Shown: positions 46,066 through 57,314, counted from the stretch's first letter. The stretch is DNA of 64,000 nt from Punica granatum (GCF_007655135.1 NC_045131.1:2852001-2916000); one strand, 5' to 3'. Translations and numbers: made by a program. The notes: generated by a model from the sequence alone, not told the origin.

Positions 46066-46710
46066 AAGGTACGATTCTTCACCCGAACGTTCCGATCTAG
46101 CCGCTGAACTAATAATGATTAAGAGAGTCATGTATAGGACGTATTTGGAGCAAATTTATATCGTCCAGCTAGAATTGCTCGAAAAGTTATGAGCAGAATC
46201 AAATAAATAAATGTGCGTGTGCATGATTTTATATCATTTCATGGTATTGCGGTTCTGGTGTTTCCATTAAAATGGTAATGGCATCCATGACCATTGTTTC
46301 CTCATTTGGGAACTACATCCGTGTAATGATCTGAATTGCACTCCTGTCATTGAAACAAATCATGTCTGTGCCTGGTCCACCAGACATACATTTCACCATT
46401 CGTATATGGTTAACAGGCCTCGTGACACGGAAATGGCATTCAGGTTGCTAATTCCTGATTCGATCAGATATAAGCATGCGCGATACGACATATGTAGAAT
46501 TACCGAATCATCATAGGAAATAAAAAAAAAAGCTCAGGATATAACAACACAATACAAAATATATTACATTTGCCCAATAAACGCATATGGAGATCGAGAT
46601 TTTGGAGATATTTAGCCGGGAAATAGTTTCAGAATGATGAAGTTATATGACAGACTATACCAAGATAAATAGCCAATCGAGGATTCATAATCGATTTCTA
46701 ATTGCTTGTT

Positions 46711-46981
46711 TTTTTCGCTAAATAAAAGGCTAGGTTGGGTTATTAGCTCGCTATGGCTACCCCAACTAAGGGAACCTAACTGCCACGGAACGTTCCTTTC
46801 GCCATAGCTCGCTGAGACTTTAGCCCAACTTGGTCACCACAGCTCCACCAACACACAAGTGCCGCCGTCATCCCATAATACACTCGCATAGTGGTGAGCT
46901 TTACGTACTCAGTAAGGATCGAACTCATGATGTTCAAATGGAGCACTTGATGCTTAATCACTATACCACTGTGCTGGTGGT
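46711..46981 (-). mobile_element. tRNA-derived SINE with 18-bp target-site duplication
   Basis: The clearest retroposon in the window. Identical 18-nt copies of GATTTCTAATTGCTTGTT flank it at 46693-46710 and 46982-46999. On the minus strand it opens ACCACCAGCACAGTGG with an A box (CAGCACAGTGG). A B box (AGTTCGATCC) follows about 40 nt later. The element ends in a short A tail after GCCTTTATTTAGCG. The intact boxes, tail and duplication indicate a recent insertion by LINE machinery. Confidence 0.85.
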
Positions 46982-47199
46982 GATTTCTAATTGCTTGTTG
47001 CATTCTTATTATCGTTCTTATAAAAAAAATTATTTAAAAAAAAAAAACCATAAACAAGTGAAAGAGAGAATTATTGGTTATACATAACGAAAACTCTCGC
47101 TCTATACATATGCATAGATATTCAAACCGCCCAGTTGGCGTTTAGCCTCGTTCTTTTAGGAAAAAAGGGATCCATTCTGAGTGGAAAAAATTTCCAATT

Positions 47200-47330
47200 C
47201 AAGTTTGCTAAATGGAAAAAAAATTCACGATTGTGAGAGAGCTTTACTCACTAGTGAACTGATCCGATTTGAATCTAAATTAGTTAGAATCCATTAACTT
47301 TCGGATATCAAGTGATACAAACTGAAAACA
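47200..47330 (+). repeat. SINE-like fragment
   Basis: Shares TCACTAGTGAACTGATCCGA and nearby blocks with the fragment at 38310-38430. Borders uncertain. Confidence 0.35.
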
Positions 47331-47857
47331 TAAAATAAAAAATAAAAAATACAGATGGTTTGTACTGAGGAGGATCAAAGTTAAAAGTTAAAACCTCTTG
47401 CACCCTTTAGTGCACCTTCTTTCTCTACGAAAATTCTATACCCTTGGTATTGAACTAAAAGTCACTTTCCTTTTTCGGGCAGAAGCTGGACCCACTATTT
47501 TTAACTTAGAACATAACGATTCAGATAGGGGAAAGATCACTTCAAGTGATCATAAAACTTTCCATTACCTTATAGACGAACAAGCAGGAAGATCATCGCC
47601 TCCCAAATGACTGAGCCGATGGGCGAAGATTTGACCGGGGTCAAAAGACTCAAAAACATATGTAAGTTTGGAAAAATAGTTGACATAATCTCCGTGTGTG
47701 TGTGCGCACGCGCAAAAGCACAATTAAATTGTTTAATTTTGTACAATGATGCAAATAAATCATAAGAATTAGCTTTGTGAAGGCATTTCTCTATCTCCTT
47801 ACAGAACATAAGCTAATGGTATATGTGTGTATAACATATAAGAAACTTTGTCTTTGA

Positions 47858-48217
47858 TCACTTCCTAGAGTAGTACGCGAGAACACTCGAGTATGGTAGT
47901 TGGAGAAGCTTCCCGAGGGGCACGGGCTCCGGGACTGGAAGAGAACCCTGCCTCCCAGACACAGGCTGTCCAGAGGCATTCATCACTGACGTTACTGATG
48001 CCGATGCTGGGACAGCGCTGGAGATATCCGCAGCAGGCAAGAGGCAGTTGGCGAGGAGCGCAGTCCCAGTAGTGTTGGCGCAGTAACTTCCCCAGTAATA
48101 CTTAGGAGGGGGGATGCTGTTGACGGCCTCTAGGTCGATCTCGAAGAGATCCTCCTCATCCTCCATCTCCGTGACGAGATTCCCGAAGCGGGAAGGAGTT
48201 TGAACGACCAATGCCAT
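47858..48217 (-). CDS. small plant protein of unknown function
   Basis: Intronless, 119 residues, starting MALVVQTPSRFGNLVTEMED. An acidic stretch (EMEDEEDLFEIDLEAVN) leads into PPPKYYWGSYCANTTG and ALLANCLLPAADISSAVP, then a Ser/Val-rich middle and a hydrophobic tail ending LAYYSRK. No signal peptide, membrane span or catalytic motif is seen. I do not recognise the family with confidence. Coding is supported by higher GC than the surroundings, a tight TATA box 53 nt upstream and a clean ATG in an AATGCCATGGC context. The short acidic design would suit a regulatory partner protein, but that is only a guess. Confidence 0.65.
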   Translation of the reverse strand: MALVVQTPSRFGNLVTEMEDEEDLFEIDLEAVNSIPPPKYYWGSYCANTTGTALLANCLLPAADISSAVPASASVTSVMNASGQPVSGRQGSLPVPEPVPLGKLLQLPYSSVLAYYSRK

Positions 48218-48269
48218 GGCTACGGCGGATAATTTTCTCTGTGGAAGGGGAGATTGATTGGCGGTTGGC

Positions 48270-48277
48270 TTATATAA
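48270..48277 (-). promoter_or_regulatory. TATA box of the small unknown gene
   Basis: TTATATAA in the context CCCTTATATAAGCC on the minus strand, 53 nt upstream of the ATG at 48217. It implies a very short leader of about 25 nt. Confidence 0.55.
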
Positions 48278-50099
48278 GGGCCGAGTTCGTGCGTGGTGGG
48301 GGAGGCGGGAAAGTTGGTAAGTGGAACAGTCCTCAACTAATCTCCAACGATCAATTCATTCAAACACGGATTTGATCAGAGGCAATTGGGCTATGAAAGT
48401 TTTATTCCATTTCTTACCAGATGATGGCTCGAGCAGGAAATTGCTGGTATTTCGGAGCAGGGTCAGGATTACGACACGCTCTATGCTTATTCAATACGAC
48501 GTTTGTTACCCTCGACCAACCGAGTGGAAGAGAGAAGGCCACAGTTTGAAAAGAGGAATTGTTGAGTTCCCATCATCTAACACTGACCTAAACCATCACG
48601 ACAGAGTCAGCAGAAGGAGACCTAATTAAACTAACCCAAACTGAATTGGACGTTTCCTGTCAATCTAATCTAATAATATATAATGTATGATAATTTAAGT
48701 GTGTTCCACTTCTACAGCAGCCAAATCACAACCAAACAACCATATCCCCAAATAGATTCAGACTATGTCGAATTTGACCAAAACAATGGGTTACGCGATG
48801 ACTCTGTAATGCAAAGTGCCCTTACGCAAACAGGAACGGGGCGCTACTTTACGTCATGCACTAAGCCTTCATGTGCAGAATATAAATGATTTTCTTGAAG
48901 AGGCAGACCAAAATCAAGACACTGCTAGAAAAAAGATACCACTATTTTAGAAATCACCCATCTCGGCCTGGTTTGAAGAGTGGTCTATAAGTTCCGTGAA
49001 ATCGAACATAATAGGTGGCCTAGAAAATGTACAGACGAGGGCACACTGGGTGCAATCCGATTGAACCGTGTGCTTGTCAATATGTTGTACAGAACGAGCG
49101 CATGGAAACAGTCCACAAGATCCTTAGTTCGGTTTAGATGGAGGGATAAGACAAGCGGGTTGCTTAGGTTCCGTTGGATTGGCGAAGCAAGGTACTGAGC
49201 GGCACACGGCCATGGTTAACAGTAACACAATCAGATTCACAATTATATTTATGAGTGTATAAGACGGTAAGTGATCTGAGGATCTTACATGGTCCAAAAG
49301 AAGCAATAGAGAAAGAAAACAACTTGCATTGCTTCGAGTCACCAGAAACACATTCCGGGTCAGATCAAGAGAGTGCATTTGTTCAGCAAAGTACATTTGG
49401 TTCCACCTCCAGCTAAAAATTCGAACCCCGTCCACATCTTGAGCAGGCAATACAAGTATAGCAGCAAACTCCTTTTGCGACCACATTTAATGTTCGATGC
49501 AGACATCAATCTCACCCGAGCAAGCTAAGTAAACCCACCTTAATATTTTTCCAAACAACCGAAATCGGCTAGCAGAAACAAGAATCTACAATAGATTGAC
49601 TAATCAATAACTACTGCAAGCAAGTACGCAAAGTGAGTGAAAACGACTGCAAGAAAAGGCCATGAAAGACTGTGAAAGAAATCATCAAGACCAGAATGAA
49701 TAAATTACACACTCTTGAAATCCTGCCCTGCTCCCTCTTAAAGGTACAGCAACTGATGACCGAGTTTCCGGGAAAGTTACCGAACACAAAAATAACAAAT
49801 TTTGGTCTAGTTCATATGAAAGATAAACATTCAACACAGAGACCACATCAGAAATTATCTGACCTGATGAATCCATGAGAAGCCATGCCTAAAACCATTG
49901 GTTGTTAGTCATATTAAGTGAAAACTAATTTGCTACTCTGAATGGCAGAGGCTAAAGACAAGTTCAGCATGCTCGAGAGAAGACCAAATAATCCATCAGA
50001 GTCGAGAGATCTCGATAATGGACCTAGCATTGTTACTCCCAAAATTTCAGTACAATGATATAATCAACCTGATAATTGGCTCAAATCTACAAGGTCCAA

Positions 50100-50610
50100 C
50101 CACAGGTTAAAGATTGAAAAAACACAAGGACGATCTCCTTTCCGTGCTTCTACATTGCAAGATCGAATCAGAAATAAGTCGAGGAAACAGATAGAATCGA
50201 GAAGTAAACAATGGAAAGATATGAGTTATCACTTTTGGGATGATCAATTGAGGGCGACAAATTATCAATTTAGCACAGCCAAGCACCATAGTCAAATTCC
50301 TTACAGACTTTGACGAATATTCAAGGGTTTAAGATCTCTGCACACAGAAACTTACGCCAGATTAAAGCATAAAAAACACGGAGACAGCATTTGCTTGTCC
50401 ACCTCAAGTCCATTGCAAGATCAAGTTTGAAACAAATCAGCGAAACAGATAGAATCACAGTGCGAATAACAAAAAGAATACGCATTATCACCAGCAAGAT
50501 GATAACTCGATGGCTAAAACTGATCAATTAATCACATCTCAGCTCAGTTACTCAAATTTCGTACCAACTACGGCAACTATTCAAGGGTTTAAGATCTCTG
50601 CACACAGAAA
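50100..50610. repeat. diverged direct duplication, period about 260 bp
   Basis: Matching blocks recur in order: CATTGCAAGATC at 50153 and 50411, AAACAGATAGAATC in each copy, and TTCAAGGGTTTAAGATCTCT at 50319 and 50579. Only the last block is near-perfect, so the duplication is old. Confidence 0.65.
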
Positions 50611-50760
50611 TTCATCAACAGAAATGGCGAAAACAAGAAGCATCACTAGATACATTGGTCATAAAACATGCATCACTATCTTTCTTGCCAATTGACCCCA
50701 AAAATTTTTCAACACCCAATCACCAGTGAAGCATCGTAAGAATTCAACTAAACCTGCCGG

Positions 50761-51513
50761 CTAGAATATAACGAGCAGCGAGAACAGAGTGTAAATCAAA
50801 AAGCAAGCATACGCGATGAGGCCGCGGTGTTCCTCTTCTCCGTCGGCGAGGGCCACCATCAGGCCCGTGCAAGCCCTAGTCGCCCACAGCACGAAAATCC
50901 CAGCTATGATGAAACGCCCGGAGCTGCCCTGAGGAAGGAAGAGGGAGGCGGCCGATAGGATCACTACCGGGAGCAGGCAGTATCCGACAACGCTCGTACA
51001 CGTATGGAGATCCAATTTGCCGTTGCGCCCGGCGAGCATGTTGAACACGACGTAGAGGAAGATCGAGGATACCACGATCCAGCCCAGGATGACGCCGAAC
51101 TGGATTTTCCCGGCGAGGAGTTGGAAGAGGCAGAGGGAGAGGTAGAGGATGATCGGCCCGGAAAGATCTGAATCCTTGTGGACGGCGGGGTTGACGCGGA
51201 GGGGGTTGAGAATCGCCTTGGTCTTCTTCCAGATTTGATCCGGATGGATCCCGAGCTCGTCGAGTAACGGCTCTTCGTCCTCGAAGCTAGCCGAGCCGGA
51301 GGGGCCGCCGCCGCCGCCGATCGGACCGCCGTAGATGTTGGAGGAGGTGGTGGTGGCAGCGCCGATGACGAAGGACATGAACGGGATGCTGGAGCCGCTG
51401 GAGCGAGGGGGCTGGAATGGCGCCGTGGGGACCCGCCGCTGCTGGAGGTTGCCGACCGGGGGGTTGCCGCTGGCGGGGAACACCACCGGCGGTACATTGA
51501 ATTCCTTCGTCAT
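50761..51513 (-). CDS. YIP1-family Golgi membrane protein (YIPF5 homolog)
   Basis: Intronless, 250 residues from MTKEFNVPPVVFP. A further in-frame ATG exists at 51570, but the extension (LLLIDRLIACLVP) is not family-like, so 51513 is preferred. The N-terminal cytosolic half is Pro/Gly-rich with the conserved acidic EEPLLDELGIHPDQIWKKTK. Five membrane segments follow between about residues 125 and 250, with the YIP1 hallmarks DLSGPIILYLSLC and GYCLLPVV. YIP1 proteins sit in ER-Golgi membranes and interact with Rab GTPases in vesicle traffic and organelle shape; plant YIP4 members act at the trans-Golgi network. The neighbours FtsZ2, ABI5, RCE1 and ZPR match the Arabidopsis At2g36300 context. 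Confidence 0.92.
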   Translation of the reverse strand: MTKEFNVPPVVFPASGNPPVGNLQQRRVPTAPFQPPRSSGSSIPFMSFVIGAATTTSSNIYGGPIGGGGGPSGSASFEDEEPLLDELGIHPDQIWKKTKAILNPLRVNPAVHKDSDLSGPIILYLSLCLFQLLAGKIQFGVILGWIVVSSIFLYVVFNMLAGRNGKLDLHTCTSVVGYCLLPVVILSAASLFLPQGSSGRFIIAGIFVLWATRACTGLMVALADGEEEHRGLIAYACFLIYTLFSLLVIF

Positions 51514-52174
51514 CGGGACTAGACAGGCGATCAAGCGATCAATCAGCAACAGCCACCGCCGCTTATCCACAGATACAGAGAGAGGGAATCAATGGAGCTT
51601 CTGATTCGGGAGGTTTCCTTCGATGGCGAAAAGTTGAGCAAGAAACCAAGGCGGAAGCTTGGGAAATAATCAAGACGGAGACGATCCGCGAGTGAGGTCT
51701 GGAAGGGTGTTTTTGCCATTTCAAATTTATTGGGTGCTGTTTTATGAGGAGACTCATGCTGTCATTGGTCGAGTGATGTTTTTGTTGAGTGAAAGTACCA
51801 TGTTACCCTCAGAGGTGCCGCCGGACGAAGGAAATGGGAAGGGAAAGGCAATCAAATCGAGGGCGGTTAGTGGAGGGCCGCTTCAAGGGCCCGATTTCGG
51901 CCCATTTCTGCTGTCCTTTTGGGCCCCGGTTTATTTGATTTCACATTTCAAGGAGCGGCATAGCATAACCCGTTTCGAAAATCTTTTTTAGCTTGTGGAC
52001 CAAAATTTGAGTAATCTAATATGAACCAATTTATCCAAAGTTAGCATGTCCCACCCTGAGGCTTGATTTCTTGCTTATAAAGTTCACTATACTTCGCCTT
52101 TGTATTACTTAGCTCTCGTATTTATATATAAAAAAAAATCAATCCATAATTATCCTAGTAACACGAAAACTTAA

Positions 52175-52348
52175 TGCTGCGTTTGGTTTCAAAATCAGAT
52201 TTTAAAATCAGATTTTGATTTTGAAAAAAAAGTGGTATAAATGGTTATATATGGGGCCCATCCTTTAATTTTGTATGAGTTATTTTATTTTGTTATGGGT
52301 AAAATTAAATTAAAGTGTGATTTTAACTTTAAAACCAAACAACCCATA
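52175..52348. mobile_element. short MITE
   Basis: Starts GCGTTTGGTTTCAAAATC and ends TTAAAACCAAACAACC, imperfect inverted ends around AT-rich DNA. No coding capacity. The ends are related to, but distinct from, the MITE family at 39-40 kb. Confidence 0.5.
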
Positions 52349-52529
52349 AATACCTTACTATACTTCAGACATTCAAGCTTTTATTGATGTAGAAGTTCTT
52401 TTTGAGATCGTATTATGCTTAAGCACTAATGATTCCTTAAATAGTTACTGGAGAGGTAGTAATGCATTGCATGTCTAAGAATTTGCCAAATTATTTATTA
52501 ACAAAATAATAGCATGGTTTGCGTTTTAT

Positions 52530-52800
52530 TAGAGGTGTGAACAAGTGGAGCCGTGTCCAAATCTAGAATGCTCAAGCTCGGCTCAATCATTTTCTCATTA
52601 ATTTTGAGCTCGGTCGTGTCTAAGCATTCGATATTGAGCTTGGCTTATTATACAAATCGGAGGCAAGCTTGAGCTCGAGCTCTGCAAGGCTCAACTAAGT
52701 GAAACAAAAGGGCTCTGGCTCAACTGCACTTGAGCTCGTGCTTGTATAGGTTTGGATGAGTTCGAGCTCGGGCTTGAGATTGAGCCGAATCCGAGCTTTC
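52530..52800. repeat. degenerate GAGCTCG-rich repeat
   Basis: Many near-copies of GAGCTCG, GCTTGAG and GGCTCAA on both strands across about 270 bp, beginning GGTGTGAACAAGTGGAGCC. Similar tracts are common in plant non-autonomous DNA transposons. Ends not defined. Confidence 0.45.
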
Positions 52801-53095
52801 ATCACATCTCACTTAAACACTCCTACGTTTTATTTCGGAATGACATAACCATAGGCCTGATAGTTTTGAGGGTCCGAAGAGTCCTCGTAAGGGGTAGAAA
52901 GGGCAAACCAAATTAAAAGTCGCCCATTGAAGCTCAGAAATGGAGATTCCATGTCCACTGCCTAGAACCTAGTCCTGCTCAGGTCAACGTGGGAGCAGCC
53001 GTAATCGATAAAGGGAAATTTTTTTGCACAAACCGCTGCTTCCCCTCGACGACATTCAAATTCTTGGTGTCCGCCTTTCTCACAGGGCCTTGACT

Positions 53096-55542
53096 ATGGA
53101 AGTTGAAGGAGGCGGAGTTTCGAAACCGGCGGCGGTGATCGCCTGCACAGGTATGGCCCTCTTCTATGTGGCCACCCTCTACGCGCCAACTCTGATCTTC
53201 CGCCTCCCGCCTCCATACTCCTTCAAGGAATTCATGATCCGCCGCTTCGTGTGCGCCGCCGTATCCTCTGTTGTCTCAGTCGTCGTCTGCGCCCTTATAC
53301 TGCCTGTGAGCTGCCTCGGCGCTTCCTTCTCACTCTCTCTGTGTTTTGGGCTGCGAGGCTTCACAGTGGGAGCTCTTTAATCTGATCACGCCATGTGTTT
53401 GATGTAATGCAGATACGAAGCTGGGAGGCTTCCACTCTATTAAGCATCTACGGCATCAGGAGAGACCACATAGTGAGTCTAGATTATGTTGCATTCTCAA
53501 GTTAAGAAATTGCCTTCATCGAGGGACTTAAGCGTCAATTGGGTGTTCGTACTCATGATGTTGCTGGAGCATCTTATTCTAGTCCCTTGTTTATGTCCTA
53601 GTTTCGTTCAAAATTTCATATTAGCCTCGAGCAATATATCAGCTCTCAATTGAGAGATACAAAATGCACATTGATTGATAGTTTCAGAGGTGCCATACTT
53701 TTCCATCTCTTGATTCTTAGATATTTCTGGCATAGAGCTATTGGCATGTCGAAATTTGTCAAGTGGGTATTAAGTGCCTAATTCTGGGGGGTCTGAATTG
53801 AGGCGTTACTTGTGTTGTGAAACAGTGGCAAGCTGTGATGTTCCCTCTTGCCTTGACTTCCTTAATGTACGCTGGTTCAATGACCCTGAATTTCTTGTTA
53901 TGGTTGGATTCGTGGAAAGAGGACAGCGATTCTGGTGGATGTTTCTCATTTCGTTGTTTCAGTGATGCCCTGAAAGCTTTCATTGAGCGGATACGTTCTC
54001 GTGCCTCCAATGTTTTATTTTGGCGGAACTTAGTAGTGGTTAGTCTCTACATAATTCTCTTTTCTCCATCCTGGATATTTTCTTTTATTTTCTTCTAATT
54101 TCCAACCACCACTGTGACGTAAGCTGGTAATTTGGACTCGTTCTTAATCCTCTCTCGTTGGAGATGGGTTTGAGCTTGCTGTCTATATTGAACAGGCACC
54201 ACTGACAGAGGAGTTGGTTTTCAGGGCATGCATGATTTCTTTGCTTGCATGCGGAGGATTCCAAAAGTATAGCATCATAGTTATGTTTCCTATTCTCTTC
54301 AGCTTAGGTAAGCAATAGACATCCAAGATCTGTTTAGACCTCCTGTGACGTTTTCATATTTTTCTACTTCCTGTGATTGCATTAAAACTCTCGCTATTTT
54401 CAGCAATTGGCAAGTGCAAGAAATAACTGATGTTGGATAAGGAATAGTTATGCATCCCACTTCTTTTGATGCATGGTTTCTGGTTTCTATCTTTGCTAAA
54501 TGAACCATTACACTCATGTTGGTCTGACCTTGAAAATGTTCTTCTGCCAGCACATTTGAACCATTTTATGGAGGTTTATTTCCAGCAAAACCGAAACTTG
54601 TTGAAAGCTTCCATGATTATAGGTATGCAGTGTCTGGAGACTTCTCTCTTGATACCTATAACTGATGACGTGGAAATGATAGGGTCTGCTTGGTTGTTTC
54701 TCTCCTACTACTTCCTGGCTGTTCTGTTGGTTATTTTCTAGATTACCTTTAAATTCTTTAAACCAGATTAGTATTGTTAAAATTTAATTAATATATTCTC
54801 ATGTTTGGTTCCTCCTATGGAGTAATTTATTCATTTATGTTTCAGGTTTGCAGCTGAGCTACACTGTGGTTTTTGGTTCTTATGCATCTTTTCTACTCAT
54901 GCGAACAGGTAAGGAAAGATGAAGAGTTTTGAATGGTGCTTCAAATTGATGCAGTCCTTCATTCTAACATTTGGAATCAGAAATCATTATTCTCACGAAC
55001 TGATGAAAGATAAAAAAGAGTTTCAAGGCATCATTATTCAAATTGAAGCATCTTTCTTATCGTAACTTTTAATCTCAGTGATTTTTATGACATCCGTGAT
55101 GCAGGACATCTTCTTTCTCCATGGGCTGCTCATGTATTTTGCAATTATATGGGACTGCCAATGCTGTTCTCGCAGAGGAAAGGTATGTAATCACCACATG
55201 CATTTTTGACCCTGTGTAAACTGTATATTTCCTCAAGTACACTTGTATTATAGCAGAATCAACAGAGAACAGAAAAGGATAATGATCTTGGTGTACAAAT
55301 TCAGCATATACAATTCCCATTAATTAACGAGCCAATCATCTTGGATTATCATGTCAGCATATCGTTTTACCTTGTCTTGATTCTTACTATGTATCATTCT
55401 CTTGGCAGGTATTGTCTCGTTGGCCTTCGTAGCTGGAGCGGTTGGCTTTCTGTGGTTCCTTTTCCCGCTAACACGACCCGACTTTTATAATGCTAGAACT
55501 AACAATTGTAGATGTTGGCAAGGACACTGTTCCTGGAATTGA
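53096..55542 (+). CDS. RCE1: CAAX prenyl protease 2 (RCE1/FACE2)
   Basis: Eight exons: 53096-53305, 53413-53472, 53826-54038, 54196-54307, 54551-54622, 54846-54908, 55105-55182, 55409-55542; 313 residues. The start is MEVEGGGVSKPA; an in-frame ATG 72 nt upstream is judged non-coding leader. The catalytic motifs of the glutamate-type intramembrane protease are intact: Glu166-Glu167 in TEELVFRA, His200 in FSLAHLNH, and His253 with Asn257 in WAAHVFCN. Several hydrophobic spans match an ER multipass protein. RCE1 removes the last three residues of farnesylated or geranylgeranylated CAAX proteins in the ER before carboxyl methylation. It converges on the LITTLE ZIPPER gene, as in the Arabidopsis pair At2g36305-At2g36307. 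Confidence 0.94.
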
Positions 55543-56446
55543 CACGTTTAGAATATTGTATGAAAGAGAGTGATGATCCTCGAGGACATCTACATGAGTA
55601 GCGTCTCTGCCTTTGCCACGCCCTTTTTTTAGATTTCCGTTGAGAAGTGCTAAAGATTACTTGTTGGAGATTGTTGACTGATGGTCAACAGGGCACAGGC
55701 CCCGCATTTGATGTGCAATATGAGATATGGTTGATTTTGTGGGGTTTAGTCTCTAAGTCCCATTGACTTCCATAGCATATATCCGCTGACATCATCTCTC
55801 TGACAATATATCTCGTCATCCCTGTCCTCAGAATCCAAATGAAAACTCGCCCATTGACACTGGTGTAAAGGAATTATTTTTTTTCTCGTGGTGGGGGTAA
55901 ACTAACGTTGTATCGATTATTAGTGTGGTGGGGGTAAAACTAACGTTCCATCCATTATTAGTCTCACCTCTCGTGGCGATGGCCAACCGACAAACCGAAG
56001 ATTAGTTTCACAGCTTCAAACCAGATGAGAATGACTTGTGATTTCAAATAAAGAACAAGGAATTATTTTTAAAACAAGGTTCATGAATAGATTATATTAT
56101 GTTCTTTTTTATATGTTAAGTTAAATATGCTGCCATAGCTGATAATATTTAGTGATGGCCTCATAAACAACTGATATGGAGAACCCAAAATTCATTTGAC
56201 TCTAAACTCCCCCAAAAAAGGAAAGCAAGACAAGCAAGGAGTACCCAAGTTAACCCAACCCAACTATCACCATGTCATATGACAACCTTAAACTAGACAA
56301 ACTACCTGCCTACCTCTAACCTTTTAATTTGATTCAGTAAACCCATCCCTCAAAGAACAAAAGAAACCAGAGCTAGTGAGAGGTCCTTCTAAACCAGGTC
56401 ATATATAAGTCTATGTCCTGCATAGTCTTCCAGAGGCAGCAATCAG
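55543..56446. other. convergent intergenic region
   Basis: 3' UTRs of RCE1 and the LITTLE ZIPPER gene. It contains a tandem pair of about 37 bp (GTGGTGGGGGTAAACTAACG at 55888-55924 and again at 55925-55962). Confidence 0.55.
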
Positions 56447-56692
56447 TCAGGCATTACTAGAATTAGATGGGTCGTCGTTTGAGCCGGGGCCGAGGTTGAG
56501 GTCGGCGAGACCAGTGGTGATTCCGGGATGCGATTTGCTGGAGTTGTTATTGGCAGTGGAGAGCTTCTGCTTCAGCTCGGAGAGGAGGGCTTGGTTCTCT
56601 TGGTTCAGCAGCTGTGCCTTCTTCCTCAGCCTCTCGTTCTCCTTCATTATGTAGCAGTTCTGCAGGTACAGGTCCGAGTTCATCCTCTCCAT
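56447..56692 (-). CDS. ZPR3: LITTLE ZIPPER protein (ZPR3/ZPR4 type)
   Basis: 81 residues from MERMNSDLYLQNCYIMKENE. The frame stays open upstream to 56791 but has no ATG, and a splice acceptor (GATGACAG then GGGCAG) sits there, so 56692 is the start. Residues 8-45 form the leucine zipper (NERLRKKAQLLNQENQALL). LITTLE ZIPPER microproteins dimerise with class III HD-ZIP factors such as REVOLUTA and stop them binding DNA, in a feedback loop controlling meristem and leaf polarity. The tail has LADLNLGPG, an EAR-like DLNL motif. A 5' UTR intron of about 540 nt (donor near 57314) and a TATA box at 57489-57494 complete the gene. Confidence 0.88.
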   Translation of the reverse strand: MERMNSDLYLQNCYIMKENERLRKKAQLLNQENQALLSELKQKLSTANNNSSKSHPGITTGLADLNLGPGSNDDPSNSSNA

Positions 56693-56769
56693 CTCTCCTT
56701 TGCACGAGAAAAGATCCAATCTTTTCGCCCGAAAGATCGAGGTTATCGTGGAGTTGCCCCCGCTGCCCC

Positions 56770-57314
56770 TGTCATCAACAATCAGCAACAAGAAGAGGAA
56801 GAAAGGTCAGCACTGATATATATATAGACACACGTGAAAGCAGGGCAAGACAGAACAAAACAGGACATCCCCTACTCTTTTAATAGATTATGACCAGTCT
56901 AACATAACATGTGGGTAGCGACAAGTGCACAGAAATCCCTGAACTTGTCGACAAGTAAACAGTGACAAAGGTAGGTGGGGAAGCTTGTGTTTGAGCATTT
57001 CGGCTGCCCATGGTTGAAGGAAAGTATAAAGTTCATAGCTTGACAGATTTGCATCTCAAGAACTTACTTTTTGTTCATCACAAGCAGGAATGCATTGTTT
57101 TCTCACTTTCTACATCGTGGGACTGAACCGAAACCGAAAGCGAATAAAGAGACCAAAAGGAACAGAGAGCCTGACCACTCGGAGCTCATACATTACCTCC
57201 TCAACAGACAAAAACTGCCTTTCTTTGTGAAAGTAAGAAACAAAAGAACTGGAGATTACACACACAGACAGAGAGAAAGAGAGAAGGGATTCTTGATGTT
57301 TCCAAGAAAGATTA
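56770..57314 (-). other. probable 5' UTR intron of the LITTLE ZIPPER gene
   Basis: Inferred from the donor-like AAG then GTAATC near 57314 and the acceptor-like ACAG then GGGC near 56770 on the minus strand. The joined leader contains no ATG before 56692. Confidence 0.5.

Larger units (their letters stand above)
46066..47857. other. convergent intergenic region with SINEs
   Basis: Holds the 3' UTR of the PEBP gene, a complete SINE (46711-46981) and a further SINE-like fragment at 47200-47330. No gene supported. Confidence 0.5.
48218..50760. other. intergenic region with a local tandem duplication
   Basis: Scattered open frames without motifs. The part nearest the YIP1 gene (about 50100-50610) is a diverged direct duplication, described separately, that may lie in its 3' UTR. 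Confidence 0.45.
51514..53095. other. divergent region between YIP1 and RCE1 genes
   Basis: The first few hundred bases are the YIP1 leader and promoter. A MITE-like element (52175-52348) and a degenerate GAGCTCG repeat (52530-52800) follow. The last 200 nt lead into RCE1. Confidence 0.5.

Noticed and set aside
49124..49486. 120-residue minus-strand open frame
   Set aside because: No recognisable domain and no promoter or codon signal that sets it apart from surrounding frames.
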